A stretch of 64,000 bases of DNA from Dendrocalamus latiflorus (Eukaryota > Streptophyta > Magnoliopsida > Poales > Poaceae). The notes under the pieces are model-generated. The model had not been told where the DNA came from. It ran no database searches and worked only from the letters and a program-made list of their open reading frames with translations. The number at the start of each line of letters is the position of its first letter. Position 1 is the stretch's first letter. Positions 12,541 through 24,264 of the stretch are shown in pieces. The translations under genes and the position numbers were made by a program. Where the stretch lies: contig CM029620.1 of the NCBI GenBank assembly GCA_017311315.1, positions 2,051,787-2,115,786 on the forward strand, given 5' to 3'.

Positions 12541-15084
12541 AGGTTCGTCGGGCAGGGAAGGGAGAGGTTTGGCTTGTAGACTCCGGGTGTTCTCGACACA
12601 TGACTGGAGACTCCCGTTGGTTCTCTTCCCTAGCCCATGCTCTAGGTGATGAGACTATCACCATTGGAGAAACTTCGTCTGGGCACGTCATCGCTAAAGG
12701 TACTGTACGCGTTAATGACTCATTTATTTTAAAAGATGTTGCCTTAGTAAGTAAGCTGCAGTACAATTGGCATTCTGTTTCCCAGCTTACCGATGATGGT
12801 TTCGAGGTGAGCTTCAAGAAAAATGCTTGTAAAATTCTTGATTCTTCGGGTAGTCTGGTTTACAAGATTTCTAGATACGGGATGACCTTTCGTGCTGATT
12901 TTGTTGAGTCTTCTGGTGATCCTCTCAGGTGTTTAGTTGGTTCTGAGTCTCGTGACCTTACTTTCTGGCATAGGAGACTTGGTCATATTGGATTCGACCA
13001 TTTGACTCGAGTTAGCGGCCACGATCTCATTCATGGTCTGCCTAAACTCAAGATGGTCAAAGATCTAGTTTGTGCTCCTTGCCGGTACAGCAAGATGGTT
13101 GCCGCTTCTCATCCTCTGGTCACAATGACTATGACCAATGCACCAGGACAGCTGCTCCACGTGGACACAGTTGGACCAGCTAGAGTGCAGTCAGCAGGAG
13201 GGAAGTGGTATGTTCTTGTCGTGGTCGATGACTTCTCGAGGTAGTCTTGGATGTTTTTCTTAGCCTCGAAGGATAAGACATTTACCCATTTTTGGGGTTT
13301 GTTTAGTAGGCTTTCTGTTGAGCTCCCGGGTGCCTTATGAGTGATCCGCAATGACAATGGCATGGAGTTCAAGAATTCCTACTTCGAGAGATTTTGCGGT
13401 GAGACAGGTGTAGTGCACCGGTTCTCTTCTCCATACGTCCCTCAGCAGAATGGAATTGTTGAGAGGAAGAACCGTACCTTGGTCGAGATGGCCAGGACGA
13501 TGCTTGATGAGAACTCTACACCGAGGATGTTTTGGGCTGAGGCTATAGCCACCGTGTGCCATGTTTCCAACAGAGTCTTTCTCAGGGCACACTTGCATCG
13601 CACCTCTTATGAGTTGAGATACGGGCAAAAGCCCAGTGTAACTTATTTTCGTGTGTTTGATTGCAAGTGCTTCATTCTGAAGTCCGGGAACCTAGATAAG
13701 TTCGAGTCACGTTCTTGTGATGGGATCTTTCTAGGTTACTCGACTTCTTTGTGGGCTTATCGGGTCTGGAACTGCGAGTCTAGCAAAATGGTAGAGACCT
13801 GTGAGGTGACCTTCGATGAGGCCAGTCCGGGGACTAGGCCCGATATCTCAGGTTCTTTAGAGCAGTTCGAGACCATCTTTGTGGATGACGAGGAGGATGG
13901 AGATAAGGGTTGTCTACCCGATCTAGCTCCTCCTCCCCTTGAGGTGCCTACTTCTTCCACTGCACCCCGAGGAGATCAGCCCATGCCTTCTGCTTCTTCT
14001 GGAGCTAGTGGTTCTGTTCCTACCTCATCAGCTCATGGGGTAGAAACCACTCCTTCATCTCATCCTAGACCTCCCAGAAATATCCAAAAAGACCATCCTT
14101 CCGAGCAGATGCTTGGAGACCTCTTTGAGCGTGTCACACGCTCAAAGTCTGGCATGTCTAATTTTTGTCTCCATTCTGCCTTTGTTGCCACCTTTGAGCC
14201 CAAGTATGTCAGTCATGCTCTTTCTGATGAGTCTTGGATCAATGCCATGCATAAGGAGTTAGAGAATTTCGAGAGAAACAAGGTCTGGTCGCTTGTTGAG
14301 CCCCCTAGAGGTCACAATGTCATTGGTACCAAGTGGGTGTTCAAAAACAAGCAGAGTGAGGATGGGGTAGTCATTCGGAACAAGGCTAGACTGGTAGCCC
14401 AAGGCTTCTCTTAGGTTGAGGGTCTAGATTTTGAGGAGACCTGTGCCCCTGTAGCTAGGCTAGAGGCCATTAGAATTCTGCTTGCTTTCGCAGCTTCTAA
14501 GGGCTTTAAGCTTTACCAGATGGATGTTAAGAGTGCCTTCCTCAATGGGTTTATTGAGGAAGAAGTCTATGTTAGACGGTCTCCAGGTTTCGAGAACCCC
14601 AAATACCCAAACCATGTCTACAAGCTTTCCAAAGCCTTGTATGGACTTAAGCAAGCCCCTAGAGCTTGGTATGAGAGGCTTAAGTCCTATTTATTGAGCC
14701 ATGGATTTGAGATGGGTAAGGTAGACAAGACCTTGTTCATTCGTAGGCATGGTAATAACCTTCTGCTCATCCAGATTTATGTGGATGATATCATCTTTGG
14801 TGGCTCTTCTCATGCTCTTGTTTCACAGTTCTCGGATGTCATGAGCACCGAGTTTGAGATGAGCATGATGGGCGAGTTGACCTTTTTCCTTGGCTTCCAG
14901 ATCAAGCAGACTCAGGAGGGTACTTTCTTGCATCAGGGCAAGTACACTCGTGACCTCCTGAGACGCTTTGACATAGTGACGGCAAGCTGGTGTCAACTCG
15001 AATGGCATCCACAGCTTCACTTGACCCAGATGAGGATGGCGAGCCAGTTGATCAAAAAGAGTACAGAAGCATGATCGGCTCCCT
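12541..15084 (+). pseudogene. Copia pol: protease, integrase and reverse transcriptase (decayed, split)
   Basis: In Copia order: the protease site DSGCSRHMTG (about 12576), a GAG-pre-integrase zinc-binding His/Cys region (about 12960-13095), integrase catalytic residues in LHVD (about 13155), RNDNG (about 13350) and VERKN (about 13460), then reverse transcriptase with YVDD at 14778-14789. In-frame stops lie at 13242-13244, 13338-13340 and 14412-14414, and the frame shifts near 14975. The reading stops inside the RT/RNase H linker at 15084, where the CACTA element begins. It would copy and integrate element DNA if intact; here it is nonfunctional. Confidence 0.9.
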
Positions 15085-15560
15085 CACTACTAGATTCCGA
15101 CCCTTTAGCCACGAAACGCATCGCAACGACACTAAATTAGTTGCAATAGGTATGTACTATTGCAACGTTTTGCCAAAATCGTGGCGATATGTGCACAGTA
15201 TTGCCTCTAAAATATTGCGTTGCGATAGTCATTGAATTCGTTGTAATAAGGTGGCTTTATCACCACCATTTAGAAAATGGTTGTGAGTAGTATGACTTTA
15301 TTGCCACGGTTATCTTGCGTTGTGATAATATTAATTTTCGTTGCAATAGTTAGGAGGTATTGCCACCTTATAGAATTTCATTGCGAGTGGGTGACAATAT
15401 TGCCACAATTTTATTGCGTTGACATAGTCATCAATTGCGTTGCAAAAGGTTCCTATACAATGCGTATGAAATGAGTTTGTATTGCCACGAAATAAATTTG
15501 TTGCTATATATAATGATTGTTCGTGGCAATAATCTGTTATTGCAACGCTTTGTTTTCGTG
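15085..15560. repeat. CACTA left end with subterminal repeats
   Basis: After the terminal CACTACTAG the region contains many copies, in both orientations, of TTGCCACG/CGTGGCAA and GTTGCAAT/ATTGCAAC-like 8-10-mers, in an AT-rich background. In CACTA elements such subterminal motifs bind the TNPA protein. Confidence 0.8.
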
Positions 15561-15742
15561 AGCCTAACTTCTCAACGCAAGGGCTGAATTGGTGTGGAGG
15601 AATTATATTATCTATAGTTATTAATTTCTAGAGGAGATAAAAAAATTGAAAAGTGACAACTAAAACGCAGTTGAGGAGGTCGCACTTGACAAAACAGGAG
15701 AGGATAAAAAATTAAAATAGAAAAAATAAATACAAAAACCAT

Positions 15743-15816
15743 GGGGTGTGGAGGAATCGAACCAACAACCTCATAGCTCGGAGGGCAAGGCGTTTACCAC
15801 CAGACTATTGTACCCC
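15743..15816 (-). ncRNA. tRNA-like sequence (pseudogene or tRNA-derived repeat)
   Basis: On the minus strand a 74-nt segment begins GGGG and ends CCCC, has a perfect B-box GGTTCGATTCC (15753-15763) and an A-box-like TAGTCTGGTGG near its start. Pairing of the acceptor, D and T stems is imperfect, so a working tRNA is unlikely. It may be a tRNA-derived relic. Confidence 0.3.
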
Positions 15817-15829
15817 ACTGTCAATTATA

Positions 15830-16374
15830 ACTGTAAATTTCTATTTATCTAAGCATGGTAAGCACCTGTCATATAAAACCTTGGGCACCTCCCACCGCAT
15901 GCCCAGCAGTCACCCCGCCTCCACCATCCCCGGCCGCCGCGCAAACGCCACTACCTAGCAGTCGCCCCGCCTCCACAGATGACGCGGATACGCTCATGTC
16001 TTGCACTTCTCAATTAAATATATTATTTAACTGGAAAGAATTGTGAGCCGCATTAAATATTATCAGGTGAACTCTAATTTAATTGGGTCTTCAATTATTA
16101 TATTTAGAGATATAGAGTTACTACTATTTTATTTAATTATATACAGGCCCCATACTCGATCTGTACAAGCCTAAAGTGAAAATGCGTTTAGAAGGTCTCG
16201 TCGACACTAGTCCATTGTCCATCATTTCGAGTGTACATGATAATGAGGACATTCTAATCGGACCGATTATGCGAGCACGAGCTAAAAAAATTAATCAACA
16301 AGTGAACTCGCTCCTAATTAAATTTAGCTTAAATTTACATGAGAATTGACTACTACCTAATGCTAGTATTTTAA
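15830..16374. other. CACTA internal sequence, nothing recognised
   Basis: AT-rich sequence with short C-rich patches near 15890-15980. No reading frame of note, repeat or known domain was seen. Confidence 0.4.
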
Positions 16375-16495
16375 TGGGAAAATTGAATATATAGGACCCA
16401 GTTGAGAGTGGTTTGATAAAATAGGACTAAGTTTGTTGTCCTTGTAAATATAGGACTGAGTTGAGCATATTCTTGTGAATATGGTATTTTTCCCA
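16375..16495. mobile_element. Possible 121-bp MITE-like insertion
   Basis: Perfect 8-bp inverted ends TGGGAAAA/TTTTCCCA are flanked on both sides by TTTTAA (16369-16374 and 16496-16501). The inside is AT-rich with two related phrases (ATAGGACCCAGTTGAG and ATAGGACTGAGTTGAG). The termini are short, so this could be coincidental. Confidence 0.35.
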
Positions 16496-16501
16496 TTTTA
16501 A

Positions 16502-17161
16502 TTTCATTTTCAGTTTCCAGCATATTTTTCTCTACGCGAAATGACTCTTTTGCCCCTTATCTCTATCCCTATCTCTATCCCGTGAAAGAATTCCTCCGCT
16601 TCGTTTCTGACTCAATCTGAGCTGCACAACAGAGATCGAACGTCCCACGGAGACCAGGAGCGGGGCGATTTGCACGGCGAGATGAAGGAGCTCCATGCAT
16701 GCATGGGAGCTTCGGTTTCAAGATAAATACAAGTTGAGAGGAGGAGATCATCGATCACACTTCTCCTTCCAACCTTGATCCATGGTTACAACAGTTGTGA
16801 AGATGACTGAAGACAGTAGTACATATGTTCTTTAATTTCTCTCCATGCTCTTTGTTAATTGGTTCCTTAACATTGTTAGAACCTGCTGCTTGCCATTGAG
16901 ATAAATTCAGAAGCTTGAATCTCTTGTTACGTCGTCTATACACACATGCTGGCATTAATCTCACCTAATTAACATTGAGACCAATTCAGAATCAAGCCAC
17001 TAGTTGTTTCTCGTCTTCTTGAATCTGATGCCCACCTGACAAAAACAAAGGATTGCACTGCCTGGGATAGACGTGTTACCTAGGACTACATTTCAGTTGG
17101 AGTCCTGTATCCATTCAATTGTCTGGCATGACAAGCACAAACAAAATGTAGGCACGATACA
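16502..17161. other. CACTA internal sequence, nothing recognised
   Basis: Mixed-composition sequence without a recognisable domain. It may be captured host DNA, but I cannot assign it. Confidence 0.4.
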
Positions 17162-17296
17162 AGAAAATAAGTATGCCCCATGTCAAAATCAGCCAAATTT
17201 GTAAGTAGAAAATAAGTATGCCCCATGTCCCAATCAGCCAAATTTGTAAGTAGAAAATAAGTATGCCCCATGTCCCAATCAGCCAAATTTGTAAGT
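17162..17296. repeat. Three tandem copies of a 45-bp unit
   Basis: Units start at 17162, 17207 and 17252 and share the phrase AAATAAGTATGCCCCATGTC. Copies 2 and 3 are identical; copy 1 differs at two positions. The unit is a multiple of three, so the minus strand shows a repeated 15-residue pattern, which I do not take as coding. Confidence 0.9.
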
Positions 17297-18617
17297 AGAC
17301 ATCTGACAAATTGTATTGTTAGATTCAGTGTCAATTACATGAGGATCGATTACAAATTCAACCTCCGCCATCGCCGATTGGCAGTTGCACTATGTTCTTA
17401 TCATTAGAACGGAATCAGCAGCAGCAGGCTTCAGTGGCATTCTTTCGTGCAAGATGCCGCACATAAAGAGGAAGAAGGTGCATTTTGGCAGTGCTCAATG
17501 CATGGCCTTTTCTTGCAGAAGATGGTTTCCGAAGTCCTGCTGAAGGAACCAGGCCAAGTCATCGCTTCAGAGCCTGCAAAAATAGTTGCAGCCAGACTTA
17601 GAATACCGTTACATTCTTTTACCAATGCTAACAACAGTTTGTTATGTCATATGAGTTGATATCTAATGCAAAATATCAACAGTTTCCTAGCTGCTAACAG
17701 ATAGGAAAGCGGCATCATTCGAAGCAGAACAAACTCAACTTCCTGTCTAAAATGTCTACTATCAAAAAATTACAGGATGTGTCGGCGAAATAGTGACTGT
17801 ATCAGATCCTAGAAAGAAAAGGACAGAAAGATCAGGCAGGGAAGGCCTGAATGATTTTCTTATCTTCTGACACACATGTTTCTTTTCATGGATCAATATA
17901 AGGATATAACATGCCATCTGTCTCTTTCCCAATTTGTCAGCAACTTCAGCGGGTAGCCTTTCATAGACTTAGCAACATATGAGATTTCTACGCATATAGA
18001 CATTCCATTGTATCGTCTGGTTTTCAACCATCCGCTGCAAGCATCTCCTTGCTAATTTCTACGCATTTATCACACTCTGTGATGAATGGTCCCGAAACCT
18101 TCATACCCAAACACCAAAGCAAAAAATTACACTTCCAGTTGAGCTAATTCAATTAACAAGCCACACATGAAGAAGCAATGATTAAAACTTGGGGGGTAGG
18201 CAAGAAACTCAACACTGTCGGTACCCATGACTGAGGCTCGTCTATGTGGAATCATGGCACTGATGCGGATTAATTTCACAAAGCTGTTAAATTGGAAGTC
18301 TAACAGACCATAGCTATCTCCTTAATGTACAACTATTAGTTATGCATTTACATATTTCATTTTTGCCCAAAGTAATTAAATGAGAAACTGCGCTTCAGTA
18401 ATTTCATGCACAAGACTCCAGTGCACTAATTTCAGTAACCCAACCATATCGTGCAAAGGAATTAGCCTTACCAAGTCGGATTAGTTAGCAGTCAGCAGTT
18501 AAGTCCATTAGGGACTCTATTTCCGTCAGCAGTCCAGTCCCTTAAGGACTCTAGTTCCGTTTCAGAGTTGGGGTTGGGATTGCAGTCCAGATCGGACTCT
18601 CCCCTGTAAATCACCTC
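17297..18617. other. CACTA internal sequence, possible unassigned captured DNA
   Basis: No domain was identified. Short open stretches exist on the minus strand (for example 17431-17634, preceded by a TTTTTGCAG acceptor-like site, and about 18010-18100), which could be decayed exons of captured genes. I cannot name a source. Confidence 0.3.
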
Positions 18618-18627
18618 ATATATATAT

Positions 18628-18685
<58 letters not shown>

Positions 18686-18686
18686 C
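18618..18686. repeat. (TA)n-(GA)n microsatellite
   Basis: About 48 bases of alternating TA with one interruption run straight into about ten GA units. Confidence 0.95.
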
Positions 18687-19115
18687 TTGTAGGTCCAATG
18701 TTGGGAATCAAGAAGTAATAAAGAATCTATTGTCTCACCTTTGCTTCCTTGCCGTTCTCCTGCTGGCGACTCGTCAAGCCGACGGTTCAGGCCACCGCCG
18801 GGAGCAGGGGCGACCGCGAGCTAGGCTTGGGTGAGTCAAGAATGACCTAACTAACATGTCATTTGACTCACACAGGCTGTGTAAATTGAGATTCATTAAT
18901 CTAAATCATTGGAAGGCCATGAAAAATTGAAAACCATCACACAGGTTTTATATCTGTTATAGCCACAGAAAGTTTAAAATATGGAAAAGAATCATTGAAC
19001 AGCCAGAAACAACTACCAAAAAGTAATATTGTCTTAATTAAGCAAGTCTAGAATATTCTTGAGTCAGCAGTTCTCTTCTAACAAAAATAGTGGAGAAAGC
19101 CATAATTTTTGTTAC

Positions 19116-19500
19116 CTCATTGATTAAAATATTGACTTCAGCATGATGGAGGATGTTCACTCGCCTATTTCTCACTGGGAAATATGAAGAAAATTAGTAA
19201 ATGACACATGAAAAATGTCAAAGAGTCAAATGTCCAGGGATCTCACCTTTGCGAAGCTCCCGGCAACAGGTAAGGCACAAGTCATAGAAACAATGCTTGC
19301 AGCTTCTGTGAAAATCAACTATAGAAGTTCTACACTTATTGCTGCAGTAGAGGAATGAAACAGATCAGAAGCTTGTTGCCATTAGATTTGCGACAAAAAG
19401 TAAACAAGGGGAGAACTTCACCAATAGACACGCTCATCTATATCACACTAAGCTTGTTCCAACTTTATTTCATTCATCGACAAGTACACCCCAAAGAGAG
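19116..19500 (-). pseudogene. Captured fragment of a JMJ25/IBM1-type JmjC histone demethylase gene
   Basis: Three minus-strand exons with GT-AG boundaries are visible. Exon a (about 19500 to 19422) encodes NEIKLEQA, a stop, then CDIDERVYC. Exon b (19341-19247) continues in phase with a Cys-rich segment that includes CRTSIVDFHRSCKHC and YDLCLTCC. Exon c (19174-19116) encodes RRVNILHHAEV, like the VN-L-HTAEV part of the JmjC domain. The Cys-rich segment is characteristic of plant JMJ25/IBM1-type H3K9 demethylases, which remove H3K9 methylation from gene bodies. Exon a has a nonsense codon and most of the gene is missing. It lies opposite in strand to, and just upstream of, the transposase remnant. 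Assignment rests on remembered family motifs. Confidence 0.7.
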
Positions 19501-19826
19501 AGGTAAGGAGTAATATCAGCAGTGGCCACGACATCTAGTGCACAGGGGCGGGAGAGCACCTCCGGTCACCACCATCGTGAGGATGCTGCATCCTCTCCCC
19601 TAGGGCTCCTGTGGCTGCTACCACGGGGAGGGAGGGGAGGCACGGGGGAGGCGGAGGGAGTGGAGGCCGAGGGAGGAGATGGGGGGAGGCGGCGGGAGCG
19701 GCGGAGGCAGGGAAAAATCTTTCGGGGGGAAAATTATTTCAGCCACAGGCGAAACAACCGAAAGAACAAAATTTTGGTTATTTCGTTAAAATTTCGAACG
19801 AAAAAATTTAAAATTTTGATGACAAG
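19501..19826. other. GC-rich stretch before the transposase remnant
   Basis: Positions 19520-19720 are GC-rich with Gly/Arg-type low-complexity frames. They are followed by an AT-rich piece and then, at about 19827, abruptly by transposase sequence. This looks like the joint where the 5' half of the transposase gene was lost. Confidence 0.35.
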
Positions 19827-22106
19827 TATAAAGATTTTGCATTGGATCCTCGCAATGTTAGGTTGGGCCTTGCATCTGATGGCTTCAATCCATTTGGGAT
19901 GTTGAATGTTACATACACTACATGCCCTGTGATCATAATCCCTTATAACTTGCCTCCTTGGTTGTGTTTGAAACAATCATATTGCATGATGTCGATGTTG
20001 ATACCAGGGCCGAAATCTCCAGGAATGAACATTGATGTATATTTGCAGCCCCTTATCGATGAGCTAAAGGATCTTTGGGAAAATGGTGTTGAAACATGGG
20101 ATGCAAAGCTGAAGAAAAAATTTTACTCTGCGTGCACTTCTACTTTGGACAATTAACGACTTTCCTGCATATGCAAGGCTATCTAGATGGAGCACTAAAG
20201 GAAAGTTTGCATGTCCATACTGCCACAAGGTTACTGACTACTTGTGGCTGAAATTCGGGTCCAAGCATTGCTACATGGGACATCGCCGTTTTTTGCCTTC
20301 GAACCACAGGTGGCGCAGGAACAAGATCAGCTTCAAACCATAGGTAATGATGAAAGACGGTATTATGCAAATTTCTAGAAGGAGTGAAAATGCCTGATGG
20401 TTACGCCTCCAATATCAAGAAATCTGTGAATGTCACTGGGTGTAAGCTGTCTACTCTCAAAACTCATGACTACCATGTTATCTTTCAGAAACTTTTACCC
20501 TTAGTAGTACGCAACATATTGCCACAAGATGTTGTTATCCCATTGATTGAGCTCAGTAGGTTTTTCAATGCAATATGTTCAAAGGAGCTGGATGAAAAAA
20601 GGTTGAAAACTTGAGCACTTCGATTGGAGAGACTCTTTGTCGGCTTGAGATGGTATTCCCACTAGCTTTTTTTGATATCATGATGCATTTGCCAGTTCAT
20701 TTAGCTGAGGAGGCTAGACTTGGAGGGCCCGTGTGTTACAGATGGATGTATCCTATTGAGAGGTATCTACGTACGCTTAAAGGCTATGTGAGGAACAAAG
20801 CGTACCCTGAGGGTTCAATAGCCGAGGGATATATCTCGGAGGAGTGCATGACATTTTGCTCTCGCTTCTTGGAAGATGTCGACACCAAGCTTAATCGTCC
20901 AGAGCGGCATGAAAGCGCTGCTGTGAACGAACCACCATCTGGGCTAAGCATATTTGGGAGCATTGACTATAGTAAAAAAGGATGTACTATCGAGTCACTT
21001 TCTAGGTTGGAGTTGCATCGGATGAGGCACTACATAATTACAAACTGTGATGAGGCCATTCCATGGATTAAGTAAGTTGTACTTTAGATGTACTAAAATT
21101 CAAGTATATATTATTTTTCATGTTTTCAACTAATTGATGCCCTCTTTTTGGTTTTAATTTAGTAAGCACAAGGATGAGCTTAGAAATATGAGTGCACAGA
21201 ATGTTGAAACCCGTCACAAGGAGCAATTTGTAGGCTGGTTTGAGCGTAAAGTGAGTTGCTATTTTTTTATTTATTGGTTCATTATGCTGTCACGTATTTG
21301 CCTAATAATTTTTCTTTGAACTAAGTGCAGATCTCCAAACTATATGAAGAAGGAAAAACAAGTGATCTAATGTATGCCCTTTCCCGTGGACCAGACCATC
21401 GGGCTCGATTTTTCAACAGATGCTACATAAATGGATATCTGTTTCGGACAGCTGCCATAGAGAAGAACCTAACTACACAAAACAGTGGTGTTGCTGTGAA
21501 GGGCGATGACAGCACCGGCAACATGGACTGGTATGGCGTGATTAAAAAAATTATCATGCTAGATTTTGCCAACCAAAAAGAAGTCGTACTTTTTCAGTGT
21601 GACTGGTACGATGTACCTGTTGCTACTACGAAGAAAGGAAGATGGTTCAGCAGGGATCAATACGGGATCGTCGATGTTGATAAGACTCGTTTTCGATATT
21701 TCAATGAGCCTTACATTGTAGGGACACAAGCTGAGCAGGTTTTTATGTGCCTTGTGCGACAAAACCGAATTGGTGCACAGTGCTTCGCATGAAACCTAGG
21801 AATTTGTTTTCCATGCCTGAAGCAGTAGGTGCAGAAAAGGAGGGAGAACCCGATGTTGAGTCGCTGGTCGTCGGACTGGAAGACATGAATGTATCCCGCC
21901 TACATGAAGACTTGACAAATTGGAAAAGGAATGATATGGAAGGGGTAAGTGTTGATGCTTCTGTCATAGATAAGGCGGTTCCTGTACCTGAACCCAATGA
22001 TGAGGACTTAGACGATGACGATGGAGATGATAACACCTACATAGATGATGGAATTGTCGCACTTGTGAATTCTGTAGGACATGGAGATGATGATTTTTTT
22101 GTTTAA
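19827..22106 (+). pseudogene. TNP2-type CACTA transposase (truncated, frameshifted)
   Basis: The reading begins mid-protein at DPRNVRLGLASDGFNPFG and continues through the TNP2 domain. It shifts frame near 20120, then reads INDFPAYARLSRWSTKGKF to about 20342. Here roughly 100 or more residues expected for the family are missing. It resumes at FLEGVKMPDGYASN (about 20376) and shifts near 20610. A DUF4218-like region follows with GGPVCYRWMYPIERYLRTLK and GSIAEGYISEECMTFCSR. Introns at about 21074-21162 (GTAAGT...TTTAG) and 21250-21330 (GTGAGT...GCAG) are still recognisable. The DUF4216-like end (DWYDVPVATTKKGRWFSRDQYG) has one more frameshift near 21742 before an acidic tail ending at 22106. 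The N-terminal half is absent, so it is inactive. Confidence 0.85.
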
Positions 22107-22315
22107 ATTGGGAACCTTGTGCTTGTGTGGTGTTTGATTTGTTTTGAACCTTCAAGCATATAAGTTCATGTACTCAAATTATGTTTATCTGATTTTTGAT
22201 ACAAAAATCATGCAATGAATTTCCCAAATAACTTCCCCCACAATACGCACATCCCGCCTAAATTCCTCAGCCCCCGTCCAAAACCATCGCCGCGCGGGAT
22301 ATACACCTCCGCCTC

Positions 22316-22870
22316 CCAAATAACTTCCCCGTCTCCGCCGCCTCCCCGTCTCCCTCCGCCTCCCTCCGCTTCCCCGGCCCCTTCGCCGCCCACCGCCCCC
22401 TCCTCCCCCGTCGCCTCCCACGCCGCTCAGCCTCATCCCCCACCTCCCCCGCCGCCGCCTCGTCCCCCACCTCCCCCGGCCTCCCCGCCTCCCCGTCTCC
22501 CTCCGCCTCCCTCCGCCTCCCCGGCCCCTTCGCCGCCCACCGCCCCCTCCGCCTCCCCCCCCCCCCCCCCGCCCCCTCCCACGCCGCCCCGCCTCATCCC
22601 CCACCTCCACCCCCCCGCCGCCTCGTCCCCCACCTCCCCCGGCCTCCCCGCCTCCCCGTCTCCCTCCGCCTCCCCGGCCCCTTCGCCGCCCACCGCCCCC
22701 TCCGCCCCCGTCGCCTCCCCCGCCCCCTCCCATGCCGCCCCGCCTCATCCCCCACCTCCCCCGCCGCCGCCTCGTCCCCCACCTCCCCCGGCCTCCCCGT
22801 CTCCCTCCGCCTCCGCCGCCTCCCCGTCTCCCTCCGCCTCCCCGGCCCCTTCGCCGCCCACCGCCCCCGT
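22316..22870. repeat. Pro-rich GC-rich repeat region
   Basis: Units of roughly 150 bp recur about four times, sharing the phrase CCCTTCGCCGCCCACCGCCC (near 22378, 22528, 22680 and 22848). A run of 15 or more C lies near 22556. The plus frame gives a Pro/Ala/Ser-rich low-complexity peptide (22215-23057) and the minus frame a Gly/Arg-rich one. It may be an amplified exon of a captured gene. Confidence 0.6.
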
Positions 22871-22872
22871 CG

Positions 22873-23032
22873 ACAAGACGATGGCGATGACTCCATCGAC
22901 GACGCCGATCACTGGTTCGGCCGCCGCCAACGCCACCGACGGGGATTTCGCCATCACGGGGGCCGACCTACGGGTTCCACCTCCAACTTCTGGCGCTGAA
23001 GAAGACGGCACGGATGATGCTTCCCTCCCCAG
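22873..23032 (+). pseudogene. Possible captured first exon
   Basis: ATGGCGATGACTCCATCGAC at 22881 opens a frame giving MAMTPSTTPITGSAAANATD and running without stop to CCCCAG, followed by GTATGA, a good splice donor, at about 23033. Part of this exon (22873 to about 22984) is repeated at 24265-24376. It may be the 5' exon of the membrane-protein gene whose later exons start at 24754, but linkage is inferred only from order and strand. Confidence 0.35.
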
Positions 23033-23057
23033 GTATGAAGCCTCATCATCTCCCTAG

Positions 23058-24264
23058 GCCTAGGGCACCCTTCACGTTTGGGAACAAAGAGGGGTTCTGG
23101 TCGCCCCTTTGCAGCGGCCGATGCATGCTACTCTGATCGTTCTCACAAATCATAAGCATTGCTTACTAGTAGGTGGCATGTGTAGTCTAAACATACAAGA
23201 GACTTTAGCTTAGCAAATTTTGCATTGCAGTAACCCATTTTAAAATTTTGCTACTCTTGTTTAAGATCTGAAGTTGGATAAGGATTTACCTTGAGTTTCA
23301 ATTCATTTTTGAAATCTTGATTTTCATCAAGTATGTGCATCAATGCTTCATAACCTGTAGGATTGATACTTTTCAGTTCATCAGTTCATCTTCGCCAAGA
23401 TGAATTGGTTTTGTCAGTGTCAGTGTAGTAACAATCCTCAGTTCATCGTCCTATGTGCCACTGACAAATAACTCATTTGCCTTGTGCTGTTACATTCTTC
23501 CGTCCTTAAGACTGATTACAGCTAAGTCATTCAATCCAGGAAGCACAAAGGATAAAAGAAACCAAACTGGCCATGCACTAACTATTGGATCTAAATAAGC
23601 ACAAAGATTATACAAGGTACATTAAAACAACTAAACAAGGTAGGATATTTCCAAGTGGTATAAGACAAGCATCAAGCTTTATTCATCTTCTTGAATTTCA
23701 CGAAAATGAGGGGTAATTTATGTTTGATAGGGGGCTTACAGTTATTGCATGAATTCCAAAAAGACCAGAATGGTTGTAGATACCATTTTTCAACAGTTGC
23801 AGTCAGAATAGCGTATATAACCAAAGTGGTCGGTTGAAATCACTGAGCTACCAAAACCATGAGCTGTACACAAGGATTAAAAAACGTGTACTAAATAGAA
23901 TGTGAACAACTCATTGGTAAAGTTACAGGTCAGAGATTTAAAAATAATTTTTGAAGAATATGTAGCTCTCATATTCTAACTTTTCATCAAACCAAGGCCA
24001 GTATAGCGTATACTGCCAATGTAATTGGCTGTAATCACTGAGCTACATATAAAAGAAAGTTGACACAAGAACAAAAAGCACTTCAACAAGAAAAAAGGCA
24101 GAAAGAAATAACATCAGAACTCGATGGAGACCAAATATGTCATAAACAGATTAAAAAAGATAAACAAATGTGTTACAGAAAAGCCAGAACTAAATACTGA
24201 GATCTAAAAATGAAGCTAAAGAAAGGGTGAAATAGAAAGGCGAATGGTTATTCATTTATTAATC
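23058..24264. other. CACTA internal sequence, probably intron-like
   Basis: AT-rich sequence lacking long open frames. Positions 23811-23880 and 23998-24060 share a diverged phrase (AGTATAGCGTATA...AATCACTGAGCTAC), a short direct repeat. Nothing else was recognised. Confidence 0.5.

Noticed and set aside
17086..17334. Repeated 15-residue peptide frame as a repeat protein
   Set aside because: Caused by three copies of a 45-bp unit; too short and without context.
22185..23057. Pro-rich plus frame and Gly/Arg-rich minus frame as an extensin-like gene
   Set aside because: Repeat-driven low complexity inside a CACTA element. Only the end (22873-23032) is kept as a possible captured exon.
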